A stretch of DNA of 64,000 bases, taken from NCBI RefSeq assembly GCF_026914185.1, contig NC_070565.1, positions 2,604,001 through 2,668,000 on the forward strand, read 5' to 3'. This DNA comes from Puccinia triticina (taxonomy: Eukaryota; Basidiomycota; Pucciniomycetes; Pucciniales; Pucciniaceae). Positions 54,614 to 64,000 of the stretch are shown here, piece after piece. Positions within the stretch are counted from its first letter, which is position 1; every line of letters starts with the position of its first letter. Under the pieces are notes generated by a model that was given only the letters and a program-made list of their open reading frames with translations, had not been told where the DNA came from and did no database searches. The position numbers were made by a program, and so were the translations under genes.

Positions 54614-55461
54614 TCACGCAGCCTTGGCGCGTCGTTTCCGGATCTTCGGCGGCTGGAAGACGAGCGGGACGACGAGCTTAGCGATTGTCCATTGGGCGTT
54701 GGATTACTTTGGATCCATGCTTATCGGGCCCTGGCCCAGGGCCTCGAACTCAGCCAGCGTAAGCTTGGACATCTTGCACCCCACATTCAGGAAGATGTCG
54801 TTGATACTACACCGTCCAAAAACGGTCAGCGTTCTTCTCCTTTGAGATGGATGCGGGGGGAGTGTGAGCTTACCTTGATGCGGGTTCTTGTAGGTCTTCC
54901 GGCAGCTCTGTCACCCGAGTCATCAAGTCGTCGTGGATCAAACTTAGCATATGTGATGCATGAGTACAGCTTGATGGTCGAGAAGGAGGTCAGATTGTGT
55001 GTCAGAGACCCGTCGGTCTGGTTGATGGTTTCTGTGGATCGGGAGAGGATGCCGTCGACGATGGCCGGCGAGTCCTTGTCGAGACCAAGCCTGTGGGCAA
55101 GGCTATCGGCGGCGAGCTTGTGTGGACGCCGGAAGGTGATCAGATAGTTGATGTAGACTAGGATGCGCAGTCGTTCTGTGTCTTTTTTGTCCGGCTTGCC
55201 ATTCGGACAGCGTTTCCACAGCGCCTCGAGCCTGATCGTCGTGAATCTGGATTGCGACGAGGGCGAGAGACGCGCAGCTTCTTGAGCAGACGGGCATTGA
55301 GGATCGGGCGGGGTAAGGATGGTTGACGGCGCCACCCTATGTAGGTAACTTAACAAAGTCCCTCCTCTGCGGGGCTGAGTGGGGAGCAGAGTGCCGCCGA
55401 CCGCAGGGAGGGACTTAATCGGGGTGCTCGCCTGAGAGCATCCGGCCAAAATCTGGTTCAA
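54614..55461 (-). pseudogene. RNA polymerase I subunit A49-like remnant
   Basis: The main frame (55461-54826) has a helical region LRILVYINYLITFRRPHKLA, then SPAIVDGILSRSTETI and IKLYSCITYAKFDPRRL. After a GTAAGC...GTGTAG intron comes NDIFLNVGCKMSKLTLAEF, and a tail AKLVVPLVFQPPKIRKRR ending at TGA 54614-54616. This order recalls the tandem winged-helix C-terminus of Pol I subunit A49 (RPA49). Breaks: TAA at 54705-54707, a phase mismatch at the intron, a foldback insertion at 55358-55417, and no N-terminal half. The family call is from general resemblance and could be wrong. Confidence 0.45.
55358..55417. repeat. Foldback end of the CTAG-type Mutator-like family
   Basis: AGTCCCTCC...CTGCGG and CCGCAG.GGAGGGACT form a near-perfect hairpin. 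The outer sequence AACTTAACAAAGTCCC resembles the left ends of the elements at 56026 and 60266. It appears to be a solo end, with no clear target duplication. Confidence 0.55.
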
Positions 55462-55877
55462 CTTTGAGAGCCTGTAGCTCGATCGTTATGCGTGCTACAT
55501 ACATATGAGGTTCCAAGCGTGGATGGATGCGCTTGCATCCTGGCTATCCATCCATGCTGTCCGTTTTGCAACCTTTACTTTTTATGCTCAAGAAACATGT
55601 TTTTAGGTGATTGGGGGTAGTGCTGTTTCCCCAAATCCTTTTCGGGCAAATTGAGCCGTTGAAAATGGTAAACACATACATAATTGACTGGATGATTAAG
55701 CCTCCATCATGCGTGCATCCACCTGAGGGTACTGAGATCGATGGGCTTGTGGTATGGAAATGAATCCAACAAACACCTTTGAGTCGAGGACAACCAAACA
55801 TACCAATTGTTTATGGTGGACGGATCATCGGTAGCGATATCTAAAATCCAGAAGATGCACATGTTCAAAGGACAACA
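55462..55877. other. Spacer, no gene
   Basis: Nothing recognisable. Repeated GGATGGATGC-like words at 55520-55560. Confidence 0.3.
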
Positions 55878-56968
55878 TTGTCGCCGACAAAATCAACAGG
55901 CAAAAAGAAACCTTTGCAATTTAGTCCGGAGATAACAGACTTGGACAATGATAGGCTAATTAAATATGTGGAAGACGAAGCGGAGAGACAATACGAAGAG
56001 GCCCCAAAGAAGCTACAAGTAGATACTAGCTTAACACAAGCCCCTCGTTTCAGAGGGAGGCGGGTGAAACACCGCCGGGCGCCTCTCGCGGAGCGAGCCT
56101 CTGAAAGAGGGGCTTGTGGGGTATCCCTGACTTTTGGCGTGAGCGGTTTTCAAATTTAGGTGGGAGGAATTTGCCTCCGCTTGTTCCCTATCTTGCAGAG
56201 GGAATTTCCCGAGGCCTGTTACACCAATTGAAAGGCCTACATCCGGCCCTTCCCATGCCCAAGCATGGATAAAATCCAGCAAACCATCCGGTGGCCATGG
56301 CCCTTTGAAGTTTTACATTTTTGAGACGAGTGACCGGCAGATTGTTCAGGGCTTGCACTGTATGAAGCCCGCCAGTCGGATGCATTCCATCCTTGCATGA
56401 ATTGCGGCCGTCAATGATCTGAAAAAAAAAACTGATGGGCTGTATCTTCTAGAGTACAGCTCCATGTGGATTCCCATTCCTTCCTGCTCCGAGCTGAGCT
56501 CCAGCTTTCAAGAGCTTTCAAGTCTCAGGAAAGTGATATTTTTCTAAAGAATGTTTAATAAAAAAAATACCAGCAGGAAGGCAAGATGCCCGCCTGCTGG
56601 GAAATGTGCATCTCATCCGAGGGGGAGCTCAGATGAAGACGCCATCCACGGTTGAAGTGAATATTACCCAAAATACAGCGAAAATGGGAAATCTCTCACC
56701 CCAGGACGGGCACTTAAGTTGCAAGCCCCTCTTCCAGAGGCTCGCTTCGCGAGGCGCCCCCGGCGCGCCGGTCCTTCGGCCCCTGGAACAAGGGGATTGT
56801 GTTAGGCTAGAAGTAGATACAGTTTGCAACCTTGTCCATGGGTATCACAGCTTTGTTCTTGCAGGAACAGGATACAGGAAATCGAGGATCACAGAGATGT
56901 ATTTCCACCTGTACGCGCCGCAGAAGATGCCGGTTGTGCTCGTCCTCAACCCTTTGGATTTGTTACAC
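55878..56968 (+). pseudogene. RecQ-like helicase relic, 5' part (split)
   Basis: A charged N-terminus (LIKYVEDEAERQYEEAPKKL, about 55950-56015) continues, after a 785-bp insertion, with VCNLVHGYHSFVLAGTG (about 56815-56865), the YRKSR segment and VVLVLNPLD (to about 56968). This is helicase motif I and the following strand of the RecQ-like/DEAD-type helicases frequent in rusts. Walker A reads GTGYRKS where a Gly is expected before K, so ATP binding is doubtful. The initiator looks like ATTG instead of ATG at 55877-55880. The coding sequence then stops at a second insertion near 56969. The 3' part is at 62222-63978. Confidence 0.7.
56026..56810. mobile_element. Mutator-like foldback element, 785 bp, 9-bp TSD
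   Basis: TIRs CTAGCTTAACACAAGCCCCT and AGGGGATTGTGTTAGGCTAG. It is flanked by the perfect duplication AAGTAGATA (56017-56025 and 56811-56819; the next base C also matches). Each end is itself a hairpin of about 90 bp (56033-56124 and 56717-56800) with GC-rich loops such as CGCCTCTCGCGGAGCGAG. No transposase frame. It cuts the helicase relic. Confidence 0.85.
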
Positions 56969-57709
56969 CGCGGGTCAAAGTGGACGTCAAGTTGACACCC
57001 CTCAGGGCGTCCCCGCGGCCCTGCACGGCCGACACGCCCCCCCAATGCATTTCTAAGGGCGCCCTGGGGCCGCCCAGCGGTGGCGTAGGACCCAGGAAAG
57101 CCCCTATGGAACACAGTAACAAAAATGTATGAATTTTTGGTCAAAAAACAAAAAATGTACGCACTCCAGATGTATGAATGGGAAATTTGGCGGATAAGGT
57201 ACTCACACCAATTGTATGAAGTTTTTTGAGGGACAAGGGGGGACGTAGTAACCAAAAATGTATGAGAATGAGGATACGATGCCAGGGTTTTTTTTGCCCC
57301 CCCCCCCCTATATTGGTCCAGCTCTTCCTGTTTCAACCACATATCCCAATTGGGGCTGGTTTCTACACTTCCTTGCTGAGTTCCGGGATTTTTATGCATC
57401 TTGAAGTAGCACATCTGCACCATTTATTCCCAGTCACCAAAGGCTTAAATATTACGGATGCTGGTGGGAATTGTGTATCCATCTCCCAGAGATTACATTC
57501 TCTTCTTCTTACAATGTCTCAAATTGCTTTTCTAGAACACTGGCAGAACAGATTTTTGAAGATAAAAGCTCTCAAAAAAGCAATAAAAATGTAGATGAAG
57601 AGTAACAATCAGTTGTTGATGATAGTCTATGCAGTTTTATACTTGAATATGAAATTTAAAATATCTTCTTCTTCCATTTTATACCTTTGTCACTGCTCCT
57701 CTGGGTATG

Positions 57710-58286
57710 TACACCACGGAGCGCGGTTGACTGTGGCTTGACGTGAAAATTGGGGTTGGGCCAACCCTCCCGTCCCGTCAGATATTTGGGTGGGCTTTGT
57801 AGCGGGAAAAGATGGCACACGCGGTTGGCTTGACTACCAGCGTAGGGTTGGCGTAAAACCACTCCGTCAGCCCGCGGTCAAGCAAACTCCCAACACTGGT
57901 TTGACGTTGGTGCTCCGCTGTCAGCCCTGCATCCAATGTTGGCCTGACGTAGGCGCCGCAGTCAGGAGTGGGTCAAGAGACCTGAGGGTAACTTGCAAAG
58001 AAGTACTTTTTCCCTGGGGCTTGAACCCATGATGACCAGTGCATGAAAAGCACATCCTGATCAGTACTTGAGGCCAGGCATCAACAATGACCACTAGACC
58101 ATGTCAGACCTTTTAAAAGTAGAACACAGTAATATGCAGTATATGTCTTGAATCCAGGGTTTACTGAGTATTATGAGCAAGGCAGACGCTCTCATTCTTC
58201 TCAAGACTTCACTTTTTTTTTTTGTAATTTCTCTCCTATGTAGCCTTTTTCCTTACATGGAAACAGGCACGGAAAAATTATTTGTT

Positions 58287-58319
<33 letters not shown>

Positions 58320-58710
58320 TTGGTTGGCTTGACGTTGGCTTGCTCAGTTGGGTAAGCCCTGGCCGGCTGGCAAGTCCTGGTGGACTTGCACTTGACCAAC
58401 TGGTTAAGTCAACGAGTCCCTCAGGCTGGCCCAACCAGCTGAGGTTGTTGGCCTACCCGCCGAGGCCGCCTCATGTTGGTTGGGTAAGTTGGGTTACCCC
58501 GGTTGACCCAAGTGCAATGATGATGTAGTGGTCGGCAGGGTTGGCATTACACTTGGGTCAGACCAACGTTACATCTGACCCATTGCTGCCCTTGACCAAC
58601 CTCTGCTGTCAGATAAAGGGCAGACAGGTCAAGCAGACTCAAGTCCACCCTGTTTCAGACCCTGCAGTCAAGCCAGCGCACTGCATCTCAAAAAATGAAC
58701 CCGTGGTGTA
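57710..58710. mobile_element. Element B: 1.0-kb TACACCACGG-family transposon
   Basis: The ends TACACCACGG (57710) and CCGTGGTGTA (58710) match those of element A. Subterminal GGCTTGACG and TTGGCTTGAC words are shared, and a tRNA-like stretch lies inside (58010-58105). A T-run of about 22 lies near 58300-58321. No coding sequence. Confidence 0.7.
58010..58105 (-). pseudogene. tRNA-like remnant in element B
   Basis: The minus strand shows an A-box-like GGTCTAGTGGTCATTG and a B-box-like GGGTTCAAGCCCC at about tRNA spacing plus extra bases. The stems do not close well, so it is not a working tRNA. Confidence 0.45.
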
Positions 58711-59150
58711 GCAGAAATGGCTACTCAAAAAAGTATTTCTGGGGGTATTTCTTCACACCCGCAGCAAAAGAAACGTACACACAAAATTTGTATAATTTTT
58801 TGAAAGAGCTCTGCACCTACGCACAAAACATGTATGAATGGGCTCCAAAAATGTATGAATTTTTTGAAAATCTTGGAATTTAGGTTACTGTTTTCCATAG
58901 GGGCTTTCCAGGGTCCTGATGGCGTTGTGGGAACACCTACAAGGCGACATCCAATGGCGTCGCCACAACCCCAGCGTCAGAAAGGTGCAATACATGAGCG
59001 CTATGGTGGCGCCTCCAGTGGACGCCCATGGGGTGGTTTTCAAAGGTTGCCTTGTAGGCGTCCGGCTGGGGAGACCCGCAAAAGGCGCCTCGGAGTGGGG
59101 CGTGGGGCGCCCATTGGGCGCGTAGGCTCCGCCAGGGAGTCATCTTCTTA

Positions 59151-59660
59151 GGCGGGCTTCTACACGAATTTTTGGATGTCGGGAGAGCATCAAAGTCTCG
59201 ATCATCCAGGCGTTGGTCAGGCTGCCTCGCGGGTGGCACTCTGGCGTCTGGATTAGTAGGGAGCCCGCGCGAGATTGACCTCATGGCTGCGTGATTCAGA
59301 GCCTTGTCGTGGACGACTTGGGGCAGCCACGACAGCGATCAGGCGGAGGGCACCGGAGGGGCAATATCCGCGGCGGCTGGACAAGCCCAGCCCTTCTGGG
59401 GGTCATGCGGCCGGCGGGACATGGTGCGCGTAGGGGCCACTCAGGGGGGTCTGTAGAATCAGAGCAAAAAGGGATTGCATTGCAGTAAAATGAAATAAAA
59501 ACTGCATTGCAGTAAAAATTCATAGGGGACACATGGTAGAGGGACGTGGAGAAAAGCTGGTAGAAAGAAACAGGATGGGGTAAGAGAGGACAGGTGAGAG
59601 AGAGCGATAGAGGAGCACTTGGGGGGTCAGGGTTAAAATACCCTCTTGTTGCCGTGGTAA
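59151..59660. other. Spacer, no gene
   Basis: GC-rich at first, then AT-rich. The direct repeat GCATTGCAGTAAAA occurs at 59476 and 59502. This is the 3' flank of the minus-strand gene. Confidence 0.3.
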
Positions 59661-60229
59661 TCAAACCGAGGGATCTGTTCCGCCTTGTCTGGGGCCGGTG
59701 CGACCTGCGCCAGGCCCGTCCCCACCGCATCCAATAAGGACCCGCAATGAGGACATTATAATGACGACACGCTCCGTCTTAGTCATCTGCATGGGTGTTG
59801 GGGATGAGGTGTGTAACATCAGCGGCGCCAGAAAGGATGGGGGAGCACCCGCTCCATTACTCACCAGCTTGAGGGCCGCGACTTCGGCCTGCGGAATGAC
59901 AGGGACGCCAATATTGACTAGGTATTGCTTGTTGGGCGGCAAAACTATTGGGTTGGTGGGTAGGTCAGGGACGGGTGGCTCCCCACCGAGGGGCTGAAAA
60001 AGGTTAAAGCCCGGTGGCAATCCTCCATTGCCCGTATGCTGGCGACGGGCAGGACTGTCTGAATTGTCTGGGGAGTGAGGGTCAGTTGTGGACTTAGCTG
60101 AGGGATCTCGTTGGTTAAGTGCTTACCAGAACAAGCGGGTGAGAGGCCTCTACGGGTGGCGGTTCCGGTTTGTTGGGCACCGTTTTGAGGGGTGCTGCTG
60201 GGCGTGACACTAGTTCCTGTGTCAGACAT
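59661..60229 (-). CDS. Hypothetical element-borne protein, family copy 2
   Basis: Minus-strand exons 60229-60127 and 60058-59661, joined by a 68-nt GTAAGC...CAG intron; the phases agree (166 residues). A further 78-nt GTGAGT...GCAG intron is likely within exon 2 (after ALKL) and keeps the frame. Core motifs NLFQPL, NPIVLPPNKQYLVNIGVPV and then TKTERVVIIMSSLRVLIG match the copy at 13176-13645, so the family is real and dispersed. Function unknown; no known domain seen. A Mutator-like foldback element starts 36 bp upstream of the start codon. Confidence 0.5.
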
Positions 60230-60265
60230 ATATTTGGCAAATAATCTGAGGGGGGCAGGAGGGGC

Positions 60266-60913
60266 TAACTTAACACAAGTCCCCCACATTGGAGGGCCCT
60301 GGTACAGCCTGGGCTGGCGCAAAGCGCAACCTCCAAAGGAGGGACTTGGGACTAATGTCCACATTTTGGCCTGAGGGTTTGAGGCCTTTTGGTGGGGAAT
60401 TTGTGCCATTCCAATTTTGACCTTGTTCCCAAACAGCCCCGCCCACGCCCTTTAGACCATGAGAATCCTCTGGTTCTTCCCCTCTTTTGATGCTACACTC
60501 ATCCCTGAGAACCCAACCCTTCTCTTTCCATGCTCCTTCAAACTTTTGGTTTTGAAGGTCATTCTGAGCTGTATCATGTGAATGTGTTGAAAAACAGTAC
60601 AGTATTCAATTCAATCCCCAGGAAACAAGCTCTGTTTTAGATGTCTTGCCCAATCCAGCTCGTGCAACAGATTTTCACTTTGAGGACAGGAACTGGAAGC
60701 CAAGAAGCTTGGCTGTTCCACCCCTTCATAGCTTCAGCCTGTTCAGAACGGTTTTTGTCGTGTGAGGTGAAAAAGAAGAAATATGGCTAGGAAGCCACAA
60801 GCAACCCAAACCCTCAAGCCAAAATTACAACATTAGTCATAAGCCTCTCCTACGGAGAATCCCTTTGGGACGCGGGTGTCCCCCCCTCCGTTTGAGAGGC
60901 TTATTTAGGCTAG
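60266..60913. mobile_element. Mutator-like foldback element, 648 bp
   Basis: Left end CTAACTTAACACAAGTCC, right end GGCTTATTTAGGCTAG. The flanks CAGGAGGGG (60257-60265) and CAGGCGGGG (60914-60922) are a 9-bp duplication with one mismatch. Both ends fold as hairpins (60276-60352 and 60840-60908). Same family as 26156-26350 and 56026-56810. Confidence 0.75.
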
Positions 60914-62221
60914 CAGGCGGGGCAACTGGGGTACATAGGTGACTAGGACAGGGGCCGGCGGGAGAACACAAAGGACACCGTGGGAGACTGACCTGACTCC
61001 TGGGGGCCAAGGTTGGGTCATATCCCCTATCCGGTTAGGTCAACCGGCATCGCGGGATGCCTTGCAGCTTGGGGGCTGCCCTATGAGCCGCAGAGCGGGT
61101 CTCCCTTGCTAGCGCAGCAAGCAAGGCCCCGCCGGGGCTGGCCGCCTGGGGGTACGGGGGTAAACTCACGGCCCACTGGAACGGGCCTCCAGGGCGGGTG
61201 ACGCGCAATGATGCAGCGATGAATCAGGTCAGTCTTACTTTTCATCTGATTACATTTCTTTAGTATTTTGACCTTTGTGGCTGGAGTGCTCCAGCGACCA
61301 GTGCGCACCCCCCATGGAGGATCAAGAGGTCAAGCTGAGGGAGATCCATGCAAGTTTATGAGAATTGAGCCGTGGAGTAATGTCAAGGGGATTGGGACAG
61401 TCTGACCTGGTTGTGCTTGCATGGCGGATATCTCTATTGCTTGCTTGGATGGGCTGGTTGGTTTGTTGGTGACTCAGATCTGAGAGTTGAGCTTTACAAA
61501 GGTGATTCAGAAGGCGGAATGAAGGCGTGCAGACAAGGGTTGAAGGAGTGTGCGTGTGGCAGATGGACGAGGTGATGTCCGACGATTGACGGAATGGATG
61601 CCAAGAGAATGTGCTGCAGGGTACATAATACAGGGCCTGAATCATCTGGGTGAGGTGCGACCCTTGTGGTTGCTTGGAGACCCCAAGACACATTGCTGAG
61701 GCCTCAGGGCTGCCTTCGTGAGGAAGGTGGGGCCTTGAGCTTGGTGACTCGGGGACAAATCACCGAGGCCTCAGGGATGCCATTGTGACGGAGCCCAATG
61801 GCATTGCCGCCGGGACACCCGCAAGTACGTCTACTTATTAGCGCCATGGGGCCGCTTGCGACCCCAGAACGCCGGACAGCTGACGCACCGGATTAGCCGT
61901 CAGCCCTGCCGGTCCGTCGCAGTGACACCCCACCGGGACGGCCCTATGGCGCCTAGCCTGGGGGTGCCCCCATGGTGTACATGAGGGGACGTCCATAAAC
62001 GGTGGTGTCCTGGTGTACGACAGGAAGGGCGCCAGCGTGACTGTGGGTCATTCCTTGGCGCCTGTACTGCGGGGGCGCCGTTTGGACGGTGAACTTTTTC
62101 TTGATCTGCCCTGCTGTGTAGGCAAAGATCAAGTGAGTTTCTCGGCTTGGCAGCTGCTGATTGAAGAAAACTGAATCAGGATGGTGATGGGTAGGTCCAA
62201 GAAAAGACAAAAGCAGGAATC
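60914..62221. other. Spacer, GC-rich with GGCGCC words at 61.8-62.1 kb
   Basis: No gene recognised. The 61750-62090 part has GGCGCC/GCGCC words and GAGGCCTCAGGG direct repeats (61698 and 61765), like the other word-array elements. Confidence 0.35.
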
Positions 62222-63978
62222 AAAGCAATCAGTCTAGGAAAAATGAAGTTGACCAAGGCTCTAGCTGAGGAAATAAAGAGGGGAGATTATGCTTTTGTTT
62301 ACCTGGTCTGTCTTTTTATTCTTCTTCTTCCTTGCTATCTGTTTGCTGATCTGGCTGGGTTTGCACAGCCCGGAGGTTTTCCTCAACAATTCCCTTTTTA
62401 CTGATTTGTACTTCAGCAACAAGTTTCAGAGCCGCCTTGTCTTGATTGTTCTTGATGAGGCACACATGGTGTATGTCTGGGGCCTTGTGGAATTGGGGAA
62501 AGCAAAATTCCTTTTGGTATGGGATCATCTTCAAGATTGCGGGATTTTTCAACCATCATACAGCAAACTTGGTGATTGCTAAGCTTGATGGCCACAAACA
62601 GCGTTCCAATACTGCTATTATCTGTGACCTGTTGTCCGGTCGCCATTGATTCAATTCTAGGGAGCTTGATGCTCAAACCAGTGGATATTATGTTCTTTTG
62701 TGGTGAACTTGTACAAACCAAGATCTGAACCCTTTGATTTTACATGGAATATCCCCTCAAGTCTTGTAAAGACCTACTAAGAATGTTCTCAAAGGAAACT
62801 GAGATAAAGGACAAGGACTTACTTCCTACTTTGATCTATTCCGGCACCCGCAAGGCAACCCTAAGTGTAATCAATGTCCTGAATAAAGTATGAGGAGAAA
62901 AAAAAATGCTTACAATAGTAAAAGCCGCTTTATCAGATGCTATCTTGCCTGTACTGGAGACAAAGACAAGCTAGATTGCATGGAAGATTTTGAAAATAAA
63001 AAGTTTCAGATCTTTTTGAGTACAATGGCACTTGGCTTAGGTCAGAACTGGAAGAGAGTCTGATGTGTCATTCATATGGGTCAAGGCAACCTGTCAACAA
63101 TTAGTCAAATGATGGGACGCTGCAGACGCGACCAAAGAACTGGCCTGGCAATCTTGTTTATGGAGCCAAAGAGAAAAAAAGGGAAGAATAGCGTAAAGGA
63201 TTTTGAAAATGGAAAGAAGAAGATCACCAACAACAATCAAATGGGTGCATAAGCTGTGACTCCTGCCTGCCTGAGGGTAGTTAATGCTGTTGATAACCTG
63301 TGTTTTCTGTTTTTTATTACATCATTTTTGAATTTAAGCTTAACAAGATGCTTTCTACATATTTAGGGTGTTCAAAGTTGACTTGCATGAAATCATAAAA
63401 TCTAAGCTGAAAAAAATATGTACCACCCAAACACTCAAAATAGATCACCATTTCTAAAATGGTACATGTAAAATCATCATTTGAAAATTTTATGATTTTA
63501 TGTATTGAAAATTTTATGATTTCAACTTTGAACACCTTAATTGTGTAGCTGCATATATGTACCTGTTTCCAAGAAAGATCCAAACTATCTCAAGGAAGAA
63601 TCTCATGGAAAGGACCTCAAGTTTGATCCCTGTGGCTGCTTGAACTGCAATCCAGAGGCTGCCAAACAGATACACAACTTGGTGCACCTGTTCAAAAAGG
63701 ATCTTGAGCAATCCTAGCCAGTTCACAGAGGGTATGCCTGAGTGCGTTAAACCTAAGAAGAAGAGACGTACAAAAACAAAATACAAGAGCCATTTCTCAG
63801 AATTGGATATGAAGAAGATTGCCAACAATCTTGCAGCTAGTTTTGAACAATTCTATCATGGTATTTTTGGGCTGAAGCCCCAATCCAAAGCGGAAACCTT
63901 TTTCACTGCTGCTGACACCCAAGCAGTTTCTGAATCACTTGAAGAGATAAAAGAAGTCAAATTGGTTGCAAAACTCAT
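62222..63978 (+). pseudogene. RecQ-like helicase relic, 3' part
   Basis: Pieces in order: AEEIKRGDYAFVYL (about 62255-62304); SPEVFLNNSLF and the motif II block LVLIVLDEAHMVYVWGL (about 62370-62490, DEAH box); LPTLIYSGTRKATLSVINVL (about 62820-62880); FLSTMALGLGQNWKRV then IHMGQGNLSTISQMMGRCRR (motifs V and VI, about 63010-63130). A C-terminal Cys-rich part DPCGCLNCNP lies near 63625-63655, then a basic tail to 63978. Stops (TGA before CVIHMG near 63060, TAG near 63715) and frame changes show that it is dead. A MITE (63363-63540) splits the C-terminal region. Confidence 0.78.
63363..63540. mobile_element. 178-bp MITE in the helicase relic
   Basis: Ends TTAGGGTGTTCAAAGTTGA and CAACTTTGAACACCTTAA. 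The interior is AT-rich with repeated ATTTTATGATTT words. The ends resemble the MITE at 53791-53973. Confidence 0.75.
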
Positions 63979-64000
63979 TAGGGGGGTTCACAATTGAAAT
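63979..64000 (+). mobile_element. Left end of another GGGGGTT-TIR element, cut by the window edge
   Basis: After CTCATTA, the sequence GGGGGGTTCACAATTGAAA matches the left end of the element at 27670 with one mismatch. It ends the helicase-relic frame abruptly. Confidence 0.65.

Larger units (their letters stand above)
56969..59150. mobile_element. Composite insertion with GGCGCC arms and inverted 33-bp inner repeat
   Basis: The left arm (56972-57090) starts GGGTCAAAGTGGACGTC and carries GGGCGTCC/GGCGCC words. The right arm (58917-59150) carries GGCGTC and GGGCGCC words. Inside, 57090-57122 and 58884-58916 are inverted copies (core GGAAAGCCCCTATGGAA). They enclose AT-rich sequence with repeated AAAATGTATGAAT words. 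Element B (57710-58710) is nested in the middle. No gene. The right limit is approximate. Confidence 0.5.

Overview
The window reads as nuclear DNA of a repeat-rich basidiomycete, most likely a rust fungus (Pucciniales). This is inferred from short GT-AG introns (about 65-120 nt), a split MBOAT wax-synthase-like gene, a rust-type RecQ-like helicase relic, rust-type hAT transposase pieces, intron-rich small secreted cysteine-rich genes, and layered nesting of transposons. No database search was possible, so family names rest on motifs that can be seen.

Layout. 2.0-4.3 kb: a multi-exon wax-synthase/MBOAT gene. 5.5-11.6 kb: foldback elements, a 3.66 kb element with 14-bp terminal inverted repeats (TIRs) that holds a nested 2.79 kb hAT-type element (perfect 8-bp target duplication) full of palindromic GACCGGTC repeats, then a 46-bp minisatellite. 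11.9-16.1 kb: GC-rich, intron-bearing genes that look mobile-element borne. 17.0-18.5 kb: a pseudogene fragment of the telobox gene found at 35-38 kb, then a three-exon secreted cysteine-rich gene (minus strand). 19.0-26.1 kb: a nearly intact, very young Ty3/gypsy element on the minus strand, broken by a solo LTR in gag and an 8-bp duplication in pol. 26-32 kb: more TIR elements, a second solo LTR and another CCGG array.

32.4-34.7 kb: a single-exon 778-aa protein of unknown function with an internal duplication. 35.4-38.6 kb: a large low-complexity protein ending in a Myb/telobox-like domain (minus). 39.2-41.6 kb: a gypsy fragment truncated by a third array-bearing element. 42.1-42.8 kb: a five-exon secreted cysteine-rich gene (minus). 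43-48 kb: a LINE relic, MITEs and short-word array elements, one of which can be compared with an empty copy of its target at 10.6 kb. 48.6-52.6 kb: a decayed hAT transposase gene. 54.2 kb: tRNA-Ile(AAT) with a 22-nt intron. 54.6-55.5 kb: a possible RNA polymerase I A49-like pseudogene. 55.9-64.0 kb: a RecQ-like helicase relic split by a 785-bp Mutator-like foldback element (9-bp target duplication) and about 5 kb of other insertions.

Most of the sequence is non-autonomous TIR elements. Several families carry arrays of a short, often palindromic word of their own (GACCGGTC; CACTCC; GTAGCGTTAGCG; GCGCAGCGG; CCAGG; GGCGCC; CACCCGGGTG). The likely host genes are the wax synthase, the two secreted proteins, the 778-aa protein, the telobox protein and the tRNA. 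They sit in short islands between insertions.
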